Shown: one piece after another, positions 7,474-15,673 of the stretch
How the letters are laid out: the number at the start of each line of letters is the position of its first letter
Numbering within the stretch: the stretch's first letter is position 1
Assembly (NCBI RefSeq): GCF_019195395.1
Contig: NZ_CP078067.1
Span: 1,317,783 to 1,381,782 of the forward strand
DNA: 64,000 nucleotides
DNA from: Kaistella faecalis
GTDB taxonomy: Bacteria; Bacteroidota; Bacteroidia; Flavobacteriales; Weeksellaceae
Direction: 5' to 3'
Made by a program: the position numbers and the translations under genes
Notes under the pieces: model-generated
What the model was told of the DNA's origin: nothing
The model's database searches: none
Seen by the model: the letters and a program-made list of their open reading frames with translations, nothing else

Positions 7474-8741
7474 GCTGATTTTTTTGATTGGTGAAAGATT
7501 AATTTAAAAACATTCAGACAGTAGATCACCGCTACGGCGAGCCATAAAACAAGTCCGATTCTGATCACTGTTAACTGCTGAAGCGCCAACCCCAGCGCAA
7601 AAACCAGGAACGCGGCAATGAAAAGCCTGAACTGCCAGATGGTGAGTTTCGCGTTGAAAAGGTCTTTCGGTAAAGGAATTTTTGCCTTCCCTGTAAGATC
7701 TTTATAATGGGTGTTCCAGATGATGAAGGGCAGCGTTTTGAAGGTTTTGCCGAGGATGATATTCGTGATCCAGCCCAGGAAAATAAGGGTGCCGTACACC
7801 ATCGTCCACCGGTAACCTTCGGAATAATACACCACCGGAATCAGCAGCATGGCCAGCATTAAACTCAGAAAAGAAAGAAAGGTGTGCTTCATGAGCAGTT
7901 CGATTCTTTTTCTCAAACGGTTTCTGAAAACATCAAAAAGAAAAAGCAGCCAGAACACAATTCCTGTTAAAACCAGCGCAGCGTAAATCATCACGCGCGC
8001 CGTTACCTCAAAGAAAAAACCGTCAACCAGGAATAAGATGAGCCCAAGGTTCTGAAAGATAAAGGCTTTTTTAAGCAGATGTTCCTTCTCCGATTTCCCC
8101 AGCAGAAACATGGGAACCAGCTTTGTGCTTACACCGGCGATGAGCTGCAGAAACCAGCCCGCGATACCCATGTGCGCATGAAGCTTCAGAATTTCCAGAT
8201 GGCTTACCCGAAATATGGGCGACGTGAGACCTAGGTTTATCGCGAGTAACAGCCCGACCGAAACCGTAAAAAGCAGCCACAGCGAAGAACTGATGAGAAA
8301 GAGTTTCTGGGTGGTGAATTTCCTGAAAATTCTTGTCGTCTTCAAAACATTAATCACGAAAAGCAACACGGAAAATACAATCAGCGATCCGCCGGCAATC
8401 ATCACACAACCGGTATCCAGGTTCCAGAATTTCCAGGTAAGCAAGATGATTCCAAGGGTTAAGGTGTACCAACTCGCCGCTGCCATGTTCTCGCTATAGA
8501 GGTCCCGCTCGCAGATCACGGGTAAAAGCTGGTGCGCGGCCCCGAAGATAATCATGGTTCCCCAACCCAGCGCAGCAATATGCACAATGGTGAGCAAATG
8601 CGGATTGAAATAGTGCTGGGTAAAAGACTGGGGCGTGCAAAGCATCACGATACAAAGGACCAGAAACGCAACGGCTCCCGTTGCATAAAACGGCAGTACT
8701 GCTTTGTTTCCGGGCGCCCGGCCAATGTGGATATGTGCCAT
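7470..8741 (-). CDS. CcoN/NnrS-like 12-TM membrane protein of the NO-stress cluster
   Basis: A 423-aa protein with about twelve membrane segments. It is built like a heme-copper oxidase subunit I or NnrS. Conserved histidine segments are IVHIAALGWGTMIIFGAAHQLLPV (His54, His70) and LKLHAHMGIAGWFLQLIAG (His188, His190). Single-subunit proteins of this kind often accompany hemerythrin and DUF2249 genes in NO-responsive clusters. Whether it binds heme or has enzyme activity cannot be decided here. Its ATG shares the A of the TAA of the gene before it (TAATG), and its end overlaps the DUF59 gene by 4 nt. Confidence 0.75.
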   Translation of the reverse strand: MAHIHIGRAPGNKAVLPFYATGAVAFLVLCIVMLCTPQSFTQHYFNPHLLTIVHIAALGWGTMIIFGAAHQLLPVICERDLYSENMAAASWYTLTLGIILLTWKFWNLDTGCVMIAGGSLIVFSVLLFVINVLKTTRIFRKFTTQKLFLISSSLWLLFTVSVGLLLAINLGLTSPIFRVSHLEILKLHAHMGIAGWFLQLIAGVSTKLVPMFLLGKSEKEHLLKKAFIFQNLGLILFLVDGFFFEVTARVMIYAALVLTGIVFWLLFLFDVFRNRLRKRIELLMKHTFLSFLSLMLAMLLIPVVYYSEGYRWTMVYGTLIFLGWITNIILGKTFKTLPFIIWNTHYKDLTGKAKIPLPKDLFNAKLTIWQFRLFIAAFLVFALGLALQQLTVIRIGLVLWLAVAVIYCLNVFKLIFHQSKKSA

Positions 8742-9571
8742 TACTTTTTGAAAATCAACATTTTTACATCGCCTTCTGCCACGTTATTGATATGAACTTC
8801 GAAATCCTTGTCTGCCAGTTCTTCCAGAAGATAAACCGGAACTCTTTTGTGATCGATAAACAGCGCGTTGCCTTCAGGGAGAATTTCGAGCTCGCCCAAA
8901 ATAGCCTGCATCGGGCCGGGCATTTCAAGTTCGCGGACATCAATCCGGCGAAGCTGATCATCACTGAATTTGGCAAGGATTTCACTGAATTCGTCACTGC
9001 CATTTATCTGTAATTTATTTCCGGCCAGTGGGGCAACCTCAGCATCTTTCTTTTTCTTAAGGAAATAGGTATGGAATTCTTTGTCGCTGATGGTTTCCAC
9101 AAACGTATCTTCGGCTTTTTCCTGTTTCAGAAGATGGATTAAAGGTATAGGCACAAAACCGTTGATCACGCAGAGAATCTCCCCCGGTTTCACTTCTTTG
9201 AAACGGTGAAGGATTTCTTTCAGCGGATCGGCACCGTCGTCGATAATCGGGCGCACATCGTAAAAATCAATGATTTCTTTTGGAGCATCTTTCAGCCACG
9301 AAGGTTTGGGAGTTTCCGATAACTCTTCCTTTGCAGATTCTTCGCCTTCAAAAATAAATCCCAGCGGCGACAGCACGCGTTTGAAATCATCCACTTTAGT
9401 TCCGGTCATTTTTGAAGCTTCAGCAATGGTAACGCGTGACGCCATGATTTTTCGGAGAATAGGATTCTTCAGTTTCTCCAGCGGTTTTGCAATGGAAGCA
9501 ATGGCATCAACACTGCCTGGGTTTTCCTTGATAAGCTCCGAGATTTTTGTATTTACTGAAATTGTTTTCAT
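8741..9571 (-). CDS. DUF1858 plus two DUF2249 domains
   Basis: A 276-aa cytoplasmic protein. Residues 1-75 are a DUF1858-like helical domain (VNTKISELIKENP...). A linker follows, then two DUF2249-like domains, roughly residues 103-175 (DVRPIIDDGADPLKEIL) and 207-275 (RIDVRELEMPGPMQAIL, ending HINNVAEGDVKMLIFKK). DUF2249 domains have a small alpha/beta fold similar to TusA and are frequent in NO and denitrification gene clusters. Their biochemistry is not settled. Overlaps of 4 nt upstream and 1 nt downstream make it part of a coupled operon. Confidence 0.8.
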   Translation of the reverse strand: MKTISVNTKISELIKENPGSVDAIASIAKPLEKLKNPILRKIMASRVTIAEASKMTGTKVDDFKRVLSPLGFIFEGEESAKEELSETPKPSWLKDAPKEIIDFYDVRPIIDDGADPLKEILHRFKEVKPGEILCVINGFVPIPLIHLLKQEKAEDTFVETISDKEFHTYFLKKKKDAEVAPLAGNKLQINGSDEFSEILAKFSDDQLRRIDVRELEMPGPMQAILGELEILPEGNALFIDHKRVPVYLLEELADKDFEVHINNVAEGDVKMLIFKK

Positions 9572-10065
9572 AGGTGGTTCTTTTTTTCCTTTGCCCAGAA
9601 TTCATCATCATAATCTTCCACAGCGTCGTGGTCTTCACCATGAAGAACTTCACCGATCTTCCCAAGTTCCTGATCTGAAAATTTTTCTTCAAGGTAAGGG
9701 AAAAGTTGCCGCTCCTCGTATCTTGTGTGGTCATCAATCAGCGTGGCAAGATCAAGCAAAAGCGGATAGGTTTTAGCAGTTGACCTTAAATTAATCTCAT
9801 TGATTTTTGCCAAAATCCTCTGATGATCGGCCAAACCTTTCTTCACCATTTCATCTTCTGTATCGATGAAAAGCAGTTTCTCCTCCGTTGCAAAATGGCT
9901 CTGCAAATGATGCAGCCAGAACCAGTTGGTGTAACGGATCATTCTTTCGGGTTCTGTTTCTCCTTTTACACCGGTGCGCAGTTTCCAGCAGAAAAGCAGC
10001 GTGGCGTGATGTTCGCGGGAAACGGGAACCAGATTTTCGTTGCGTTTGATCGGTTTTTTTTCCAT
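9568..10065 (-). CDS. Hemerythrin HHE-domain protein
   Basis: A 165-aa single-domain hemerythrin-like protein. The ligand-type residues occur in order: SREHHATLLF (His19/His20), LHHLQSHFATEEKLLF, ADHQRIL and DDHTRYEERQLFPYLE. This is the classic H...HxxxE...H...HxxxE pattern of a four-helix di-iron protein. Such domains bind O2 or NO or sense iron. It lies 12 nt after the DUF2249-RIC gene and overlaps the next gene by 4 nt. Likely role: NO or oxygen handling with its neighbours, which is an inference from context. Confidence 0.88.
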   Translation of the reverse strand: MEKKPIKRNENLVPVSREHHATLLFCWKLRTGVKGETEPERMIRYTNWFWLHHLQSHFATEEKLLFIDTEDEMVKKGLADHQRILAKINEINLRSTAKTYPLLLDLATLIDDHTRYEERQLFPYLEEKFSDQELGKIGEVLHGEDHDAVEDYDDEFWAKEKKNHL

Positions 10066-10077
10066 TGTTGGATTTTT

Positions 10078-11436
10078 TTATGAATGAGTCGCGGCAATCT
10101 CTTCATCCAGATTTAAGGCTCTTGGGAATAGGTAGTCGTTTTCGATGCGCAAATGGATATAAAGATCGTTTTCGAACTCTTTCAGTTTTTCATAAAGATA
10201 AGTAAAAGAGTTGCACGCGTTTTTCGGCGGTGCGAAATTATTCGTGATTCTTCTCAGGAAATTAAGGTCTTCGCCAGCGATTTCATGTTCTTTTAAAAGG
10301 ATGCGGATCGGGTGATCCAGGGTTCCGGCGTCGTAACTTAATTCTTCTGTCGGAATGTCTTTTTTAATCAGTAACTGTCGGATCACAGGGAAAAGCACTT
10401 CTTCTTCATTCGTGATATGATTGAGCAGATCCTGCAGGAAATGATGCGTACTTGTCGCCACGCGGTGAAGTTCCGGATGATTCTCACCGTGATGTTCGGC
10501 AACTTTGATGGCCAGCCCGTTCAGGCTTTCCGCATTGTCTTTTATATAGCGGTGGTGCGTCTGAACGATATAATCTGCGAGCATGCCAAGTTCCCATTCG
10601 TCGTAATCTTTATTGTCCGGGAATTTGGTTCCGGAATCGCTGCAGCCGAAAGTCACGCCTTTTTCTTTTAAATATGCTGCTTTCTTCAGGTCTTTTTCAG
10701 GAATCGAGCCGTTTTGCGGAGTTTTTTCATCCGGGTTTTTGGCGATTTTTACTTTAAACCATTCAGGTCCCTGTTCCAGATATTCCCAGGTAAAAATATT
10801 GCCGCGTTCAGCAAGCAGTTCGTAATACAGCGGTTTCGGATCATGGTCGTTTTCAATAACGAAAGCTTCACCAGCCAACAGCGCGTCGAAATATTTGAAA
10901 ACAGTCGGATGTTTCATGCGCGGCTCGAGCTGTGTTACATCTAATGTTTCCATTTCTTTTTCAACAGGATTTTTGGAGATCTTTACTTTAAACCATTCCG
11001 GTCCCTGCTCCGTATATTCCCAGGTAAAAATATTTCCACGTTCAGCAAGCAGTTCGTAATACAGCGGTTTCGGATCATGGTCGTTTTCAATAATGAAAGC
11101 TTCACCGGCAGACAGCGCGTCGAAATATTTGAAAACAGTAGGGTGTTTCATGCGCGGCTCAAGTTGGGTAACGTCTAATGTTTCTATATGCCTAGTTTCT
11201 TCTGCAGGATTTTTTGCGATCTGAACAACGAACCATTCCGGACCTTTTTCCAGATATTCCCAGGTAAAAATGTTTCCACGTTCGGCAAGCAATTCATAAT
11301 ACAAAGGCTTAGGATCGTGGTCGTTTTCAATGATGAAATTTTCACCGGCAGCCAACGCATCGAAATATCGGAAAACAGTAGGGTGTTTCAATCTGGGTTC
11401 TAAAAGGGTTACGTTCAGTGTCTGGAGTGTTGCCAT
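10078..11436 (-). CDS. Triple DUF2249 fused to RIC/ScdA-type di-iron repair domain
   Basis: A 452-aa fusion. Three tandem DUF2249 domains occupy about residues 7-84, 87-162 and 165-240. All three contain identical HDPKPLYYELLAERG cores and end in GPEWF. A short segment with KEKGVTFGCSDSG resembles a reduced ScdA_N motif. Residues 278-442 are a RIC (YtfE/ScdA) domain with His294/His295, EHHGENHPEL (315-320), HITNEEEVLFP (His340, Glu344-346), KEHEIAGED (His384) and HLRIENDYLFP (His428, Glu432). RIC proteins repair NO- or peroxide-damaged Fe-S clusters. First structural gene of the cluster, with a palindromic operator about 40 nt upstream. Confidence 0.88.
   Translation of the reverse strand: MATLQTLNVTLLEPRLKHPTVFRYFDALAAGENFIIENDHDPKPLYYELLAERGNIFTWEYLEKGPEWFVVQIAKNPAEETRHIETLDVTQLEPRMKHPTVFKYFDALSAGEAFIIENDHDPKPLYYELLAERGNIFTWEYTEQGPEWFKVKISKNPVEKEMETLDVTQLEPRMKHPTVFKYFDALLAGEAFVIENDHDPKPLYYELLAERGNIFTWEYLEQGPEWFKVKIAKNPDEKTPQNGSIPEKDLKKAAYLKEKGVTFGCSDSGTKFPDNKDYDEWELGMLADYIVQTHHRYIKDNAESLNGLAIKVAEHHGENHPELHRVATSTHHFLQDLLNHITNEEEVLFPVIRQLLIKKDIPTEELSYDAGTLDHPIRILLKEHEIAGEDLNFLRRITNNFAPPKNACNSFTYLYEKLKEFENDLYIHLRIENDYLFPRALNLDEEIAATHS
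10713..11418 (-). repeat. Three ~235-bp in-gene tandem repeats encoding DUF2249 units
   Basis: The units lie at about 11181-11418, 10947-11178 and 10713-10944 (80, 78 and about 78 codons). They are very similar at the DNA level as well as the protein level. The second and third units are the closest pair, pointing to recent duplication inside the gene. Confidence 0.85.
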
Positions 11437-11472
11437 GTTATTTAAATTAGGTTTAAGATTTGTTTTTAATTA

Positions 11473-11486
11473 AGACTGATTTGTCT
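11473..11486 (-). promoter_or_regulatory. Candidate Rrf2/NsrR-type operator before the DUF2249-RIC operon
   Basis: On the minus strand the core reads AGACAAATCAGTCT, a dyad of AGAC and GTCT six bases apart. The flank continues TTAATT. The site is about 40 nt upstream of the operon's first ATG. Nearly the same sequence, inverted, lies 43 nt before the repressor gene, so both are probably bound by that protein. Confidence 0.65.
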
Positions 11487-11507
11487 GATTATTGTTTAAA
11501 ATTTTTT

Positions 11508-11942
11508 TTACATTCTTTTCAGCTGAAGGATATCGGCGGCATTTCCGTTCCGGAAAGTACTTAAAGTCACTTCGCCATAAATTGAATAAAGCTTGTCCCG
11601 GGCCTCTTTGTACTGGTTATGAATGGGACAGGGATTTGTTTCTGAGCAGAATTCAAGCCCCAGCCCGCAGCCATGAAACATTTTATCGCCATCAATGGCT
11701 TCCACAATATCTGCCAGTGAAAATTCTGCCTCCTTATCGGAAATGCAGAATCCGCCGTACCTGCCTTTTGAACTTTGGAGAAAACCCTTCCTGCTGAGAT
11801 TCTGAAGAATTTTAGCGATAAAAAGCTGTGGTGAATTAATATTGTCAGCAATTTCTTTGATATTCACCATGTTTCCGTCTCTGGATTGTTGGGCGATGTA
11901 GATCATTGCTCTTAATGCATATTCACATGTTTTTGAAAGCAT
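11508..11942 (-). CDS. Rrf2 family regulator, NsrR-like
   Basis: A 144-aa Rrf2 protein. It has the family start MLSKTCEYALRAMIYIA, a winged-helix DNA-binding segment (ADNINSPQLFIAKILQNLSRKGFL), the wing KGRYGGF, and three cysteines (Cys92, Cys99, Cys105) in CGLGLEFCSETNPCPIH. That spacing matches Fe-S-sensing Rrf2 members such as NsrR and IscR. The setting with hemerythrin, RIC and DUF2249 genes favours an NO sensor. A palindrome overlapping its promoter suggests autoregulation, and a second copy lies before the next gene. IscR is less likely because no isc or suf genes are nearby. Confidence 0.88.
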   Translation of the reverse strand: MLSKTCEYALRAMIYIAQQSRDGNMVNIKEIADNINSPQLFIAKILQNLSRKGFLQSSKGRYGGFCISDKEAEFSLADIVEAIDGDKMFHGCGLGLEFCSETNPCPIHNQYKEARDKLYSIYGEVTLSTFRNGNAADILQLKRM

Positions 11943-11959
11943 ACTGTGTATTTCTCCGG

Positions 11960-11998
11960 CAAAGTTATGTATTATTTTTAATCAGGACAAATTAGTCT
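11960..11998 (-). promoter_or_regulatory. rrf2 promoter with overlapping operator
   Basis: The minus strand has TAACTTTG (11960-11967), a match to TAnnTTTG. About 20 nt upstream a TTTG lies inside the dyad GGACAAATTAGTCT (plus-strand reading, 11985-11998). The operator therefore covers the expected -33 region, suiting repression by the product of the gene. Confidence 0.65.
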
Positions 11999-12040
11999 TA
12001 ATTAAGTTGAGCAATTTATTTTATGAGTTTTAACATAGAA

Positions 12041-12071
12041 AAAACCCAACCAGTAAATCTGATTGGGTTTT
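12041..12071 (-). terminator. Terminator of the EF-G-like gene
   Basis: A 9-bp stem AAAACCCAA (12041-12049) with TTGGGTTTT (12063-12071). A short U-tract follows on the minus strand. It is 20 nt beyond the stop. Confidence 0.8.
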
Positions 12072-12090
12072 CATTGAATTATAACACTTT

Positions 12091-14211
12091 TTATACGAGT
12101 TCTGCCGTATGCTGTTTCACCAGTTCCTGCTGTACGTTGGAAGGTACGAGCTGGTATGCTGAGAATTTCATCGTGAATTTCGCTTTTCCACCTGTGATAG
12201 AGCGCAGCGTAGAGCCGTAATCGTGCAGTTCAGCCAAAGGAACCTCCGCTAGGATTTTCTGGTAATGTCCTTCGGAATCCATTCCGGAGATCATGGCACG
12301 GCGGGTTTGTAAATCGCCCATTACGTCGCCGGTATCTTCGTCCGGACATAGAATCTCCACTGAATATATAGGTTCCAGCAACTGTGGCTTCGCATTGTGG
12401 AATCCTTCACGGAACGCGCCCGAAGCCGCCAACTGGAAGGAAATATCATTGGAATCCACGCTGTGCATCTTGCCGTCGTAAACAATTACACGGATATTCT
12501 GGCAGTGGGAGCCGGTCAACGGACCTTCTTTCATCTGTTGCATAATACCTTTCTTAATAGCGCCAATGTAACGGTTATCGATAGCACCACCCACGATGCA
12601 CCAGTAGAACGCAAGTTTTCCGCCCCATGGCAAATCTTCAATCTCTTTCTGGCGGATGTTATATCCAGTTGGTTCCGGCATGTCGTCATAGAAATTTTCA
12701 ACCCGCATGTGGATTTCGCCGAACTGACCGGATCCACCGGACTGTTTTTTGTGACGGTAATCGGCATCAGCGTTCCCTGTGATGGTTTCGCGGTAAGGGA
12801 TTTTAGGGTTATCGAAATTCATGTTCACACCGAATTCCTTCTGAAGCCGCTGTTTCACCAAATCAAGATGCAGCTGTCCCTGACCGTGAAGAATCGTCTG
12901 TTTCAGTTCTGCAGACTGTTCTACTTTCAAGGTAGGATCTTCTTCTTCAATTTTGTGCAAAGCGGTAACAAGTTTCTCCATATCCGCGGTGGAATCTGTA
13001 GAAACTGCTTTTCTGATGCGGCTTTCAGGAAATTCCATCGGACGCACTTTTCGGTCTAAACCTTTTGTATTCAAAGTGTTGTTGGAATGACCATATTTCA
13101 GTTTTACGGTAACGCCCAGATCACCTGCGACCAGCTCATTGACAGGAATTCTTTCTTTTCCTTCTGCAACAAAGAGTTGGGAAATCCTTTCAGTTTCGCC
13201 GTTATTGGCATTTACGAGTTCATCACCGGCTTTCAGTTTTCCGCTGAGGACTTTAAAGTAGGAAACCATTCCGACCTGAGGCTCAGAAAGTGTTTTATAG
13301 ATAAAAATCGTGGTTTTGTCATTAGGGTCGTAAGTGATTTCACCTCCGTTTTCCAGTTTTCTTGCTGGTCTTTCGGCTGGTGAGGGAGCAATGTCATCGA
13401 TGAAGCCCATCAAACGGCCGCTGCCCATATCTTTCAGTCCGCTGGTGACAAATACCGGGAAGAACTGCTGTTTTGCCAATGCGATGGTAATTCCTTTGGC
13501 GAGTTCTTCTTCAGAAAGGTTGCCTTCTTCAAAGTATTTTTCCATCAAGCCTTCCTCATTTTCCGCAGCGATTTCAACCAATGCGTTGTGCATTTCATTG
13601 GCTCTTGCCATTTCGCTTTCAGGGATTGATTTTTTCTCAGGTTTTCCACCGTTAGCTGGAAATTCGTACATCACCATTCTTAAAGCATCAATGATCGCAT
13701 TGAAATTGGCTCCTGAATTATACGGATACTGGATGGGAACCAACTTCGAACCAAAACGTTCTTTGGCCTGTTCCAGGGTTTTCTCGAAATCCGCTTTTGG
13801 ATGATCGAGCTGGTTGATAACGAAGATTGCAGGAGTCTGGTATTTTTCAACATATTCCCAAACCAATTCCGTACCTACTTCCACACCATTTGCAGCATTA
13901 AGGACGATAACTGCGGTATCAGCTACCTTTAATGAAGAAACGACCTCGCCAACGAAATCGTCAAATCCTGGGGTATCGATGATGTTTATTTTGTTGTTTT
14001 TCCAGTTTACGAACATTTGGTGTGAGAAAATGGTTTTCCCTTTTTCGTGCTCGAGGTCTGTATGGTCGCTCACCGTGTTCTGTCCTTCGACTGATCCACG
14101 GCGCTTAATCGCTCCGCCTTCGTAAAGCATGGTTTCTATAAGCGTGGTTTTGCCACTGTCGGAATGACCGAGTAAAACCACATTTCGTAAATCTTTGGTA
14201 TTAGCACTCAT
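12091..14211 (-). CDS. EF-G-like translation GTPase (EF-G2 type) with altered GTPase centre
   Basis: A 706-aa protein with full EF-G domain order: G domain, domain II, and domains III-V with LHGQGQLHLDLVKQRL and the domain IV-like YRHKKQSGGSGQFGEI. The G motifs deviate. P-loop GHSDSGKTT (15-23) replaces GHIDAGKTT. Switch I reads EKGKTI rather than RGITI. Switch II is DTPGFDDF, with Phe83 where the catalytic His sits in DTPGHVDF. The base motif is NQLD, not NKxD. This fits the EF-G paralog of Bacteroidetes; a Bacteroides EF-G2 has been reported to lack GTPase activity. The main fusA is expected elsewhere. Monocistronic with its own terminator. Confidence 0.85.
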   Translation of the reverse strand: MSANTKDLRNVVLLGHSDSGKTTLIETMLYEGGAIKRRGSVEGQNTVSDHTDLEHEKGKTIFSHQMFVNWKNNKINIIDTPGFDDFVGEVVSSLKVADTAVIVLNAANGVEVGTELVWEYVEKYQTPAIFVINQLDHPKADFEKTLEQAKERFGSKLVPIQYPYNSGANFNAIIDALRMVMYEFPANGGKPEKKSIPESEMARANEMHNALVEIAAENEEGLMEKYFEEGNLSEEELAKGITIALAKQQFFPVFVTSGLKDMGSGRLMGFIDDIAPSPAERPARKLENGGEITYDPNDKTTIFIYKTLSEPQVGMVSYFKVLSGKLKAGDELVNANNGETERISQLFVAEGKERIPVNELVAGDLGVTVKLKYGHSNNTLNTKGLDRKVRPMEFPESRIRKAVSTDSTADMEKLVTALHKIEEEDPTLKVEQSAELKQTILHGQGQLHLDLVKQRLQKEFGVNMNFDNPKIPYRETITGNADADYRHKKQSGGSGQFGEIHMRVENFYDDMPEPTGYNIRQKEIEDLPWGGKLAFYWCIVGGAIDNRYIGAIKKGIMQQMKEGPLTGSHCQNIRVIVYDGKMHSVDSNDISFQLAASGAFREGFHNAKPQLLEPIYSVEILCPDEDTGDVMGDLQTRRAMISGMDSEGHYQKILAEVPLAELHDYGSTLRSITGGKAKFTMKFSAYQLVPSNVQQELVKQHTAELV

Positions 14212-14623
14212 AATATATAGTTTTAATTATTCTATGGGAATGCTAAAAAGGAAATGACCTGCATTTGATTTTTAGGTAGTTAAAGTTACAAAAGATTTAT
14301 ATTGGTTTTCTGTTTTTCTTGAAATGAACAGATGATATTTGGCAGTAAAGGCGGCGATTCCTTTTACTATAATTTCATATGGCTTATTCTAACCGATGCA
14401 GTGGGTCTGATATTGCTTTGACTACACTTTGGTACGGTCCGACTACGGCTCAACCTTCGATAAGTGTTTTCTGTAAAGGATTAAGAGAGATTTAATCTCG
14501 TGAAAAGTGCACTTTCGATATAACAATTCGCGAGTTGCTCATCTGTAATACAGATGATTATAAAAATACAAAAAATTAAGGAAAAAAAGTATTTTGCCTA
14601 ATCAAAAATTTCAAGGAGCGCTA
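14212..14623. other. 412-bp gene-free region, possible decayed sequence
   Basis: No intact gene is seen. It contains the 5' side of the EF-G-like gene, a 12-bp perfect palindrome AAAGTGCACTTT (14504-14515) and a small hairpin CATCTG...CAGATG near 14539-14555. On the minus strand, stretches of protein-like sequence broken by stops can be read between about 14300 and 14540, which may be gene decay. I could not match them to a family. Confidence 0.4.
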
Positions 14624-15586
14624 TTAAATCTTCTCCGCAATATGCTTTATAATAATTTCCGCATGAATTCTGGAGTTTTCGATAAACCAGAGGTGCGTGT
14701 CTTTCCCGCCGCAGACCACGCCTGCCAGATATAGATTTTCTACATTGGTTTCCATGGTTTCGGGATTGTAAGCCGGGACAAGACTTTCGCCTTTTAATTC
14801 AATCCCTGAGTTTTTGAGAAAATGAAAATCCGGAAGATAGCCTGTCATCGCCAGAACAAAATCATTTTCAAGCTCGTGAATCTTACCCGTTTCATCTTTA
14901 AAAACAACGGAGTTGTCTTTAATCTCGATCATTTCAGCATTGAAATATGCTTTAATGCTTCCTTCCGCGACACGGTTTTCAATATCCGGTTTTACCCAAT
15001 ATTTCACGGATTTGGAAATCTCAGAATCTTTGATGATCATCGTGACCTCCGCTCCTTTTCTGAAGGTTTCTAAAGCTGCATCGACGGCCGAATTGCTGGC
15101 GCCGATAACAACAACCTGCTGGTTGGCGTAAGGATAAGGTTCGGCATAATAATGTTTTACTTTGGGTAAGTTTTCGCCCGGAACTTTCAGCATATTCGGG
15201 ATATCATAAAAGCCGGTTGCGATAATGACGTTTTTTGCGAGATACTTTCCTTTCGATGTTTCAACCTCAAAGATTTCCTTTTTTAAAACCTTCACAACTT
15301 TCTCGTAAAGATTGATTTTCAGGTTCCGATGGCGGGCAATTCCCTGGTAATATTCGAGCGCATCCTGTCTGCCGGGCTTTGGCGAAGTTGTGATGAAAGG
15401 AATTTCGGCGATTTCCAGTTTCTCTGCTGTCGAAAAAAAACGCATGTACAATGGGTAATGATAGAGTGAATTGACGATGGTGCCTTTTTCAATGATCAGA
15501 TAATTTAAACCGTTGTTTTCGGCTTCCAAAGCACAGTTCAAACCGATTGGTCCCGCGCCGATAATCAATACATCTAAAATTTCCAT
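14624..15586 (-). CDS. ypdA: YpdA family bacillithiol disulfide reductase
   Basis: A 320-aa thioredoxin-reductase-like flavoprotein. It has the FAD motif IIGAGPIGLNCALEAE near residue 8, the NAD(P)H motif VVIGASNSAVDAALE near residue 160, and the C-terminal FAD contact NLYLAGVVCGGKDTH. It has no CxxC redox pair, as expected for YpdA (Bdr), which reduces oxidised bacillithiol using NADPH. Bacillithiol occurs in some Bacteroidetes as well as Firmicutes. The gene is alone. A generic thioredoxin reductase-like role is the alternative. Confidence 0.85.
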   Translation of the reverse strand: MEILDVLIIGAGPIGLNCALEAENNGLNYLIIEKGTIVNSLYHYPLYMRFFSTAEKLEIAEIPFITTSPKPGRQDALEYYQGIARHRNLKINLYEKVVKVLKKEIFEVETSKGKYLAKNVIIATGFYDIPNMLKVPGENLPKVKHYYAEPYPYANQQVVVIGASNSAVDAALETFRKGAEVTMIIKDSEISKSVKYWVKPDIENRVAEGSIKAYFNAEMIEIKDNSVVFKDETGKIHELENDFVLAMTGYLPDFHFLKNSGIELKGESLVPAYNPETMETNVENLYLAGVVCGGKDTHLWFIENSRIHAEIIIKHIAEKI

Positions 15587-15626
15587 CTCACAAAATTACG
15601 AATCAAAATTGCACCGGAAATAAAAA

Positions 15627-15654
15627 AGCGGACAGAAAAAAATATCTGTCCGCT
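15627..15654 (-). terminator. Terminator of the dioxygenase gene
   Basis: A 9-bp GC-rich stem, AGCGGACAG (15627-15635) with CTGTCCGCT (15646-15654). On the minus strand it is followed by a run of T. Confidence 0.87.
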
Positions 15655-15673
15655 ATATTACTTTTAATAAGTT

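Noticed and set aside
10713-11418. DUF2249 repeats as an assembly artefact
   Set aside because: The copies differ by scattered substitutions and linker length (80 versus 78 codons), which an artificial duplication would not show, although long reads would settle copy number.
12397-13059. 220-codon frame opposite the EF-G-like gene
   Set aside because: Antisense shadow of a conserved gene, with no start context or family similarity.
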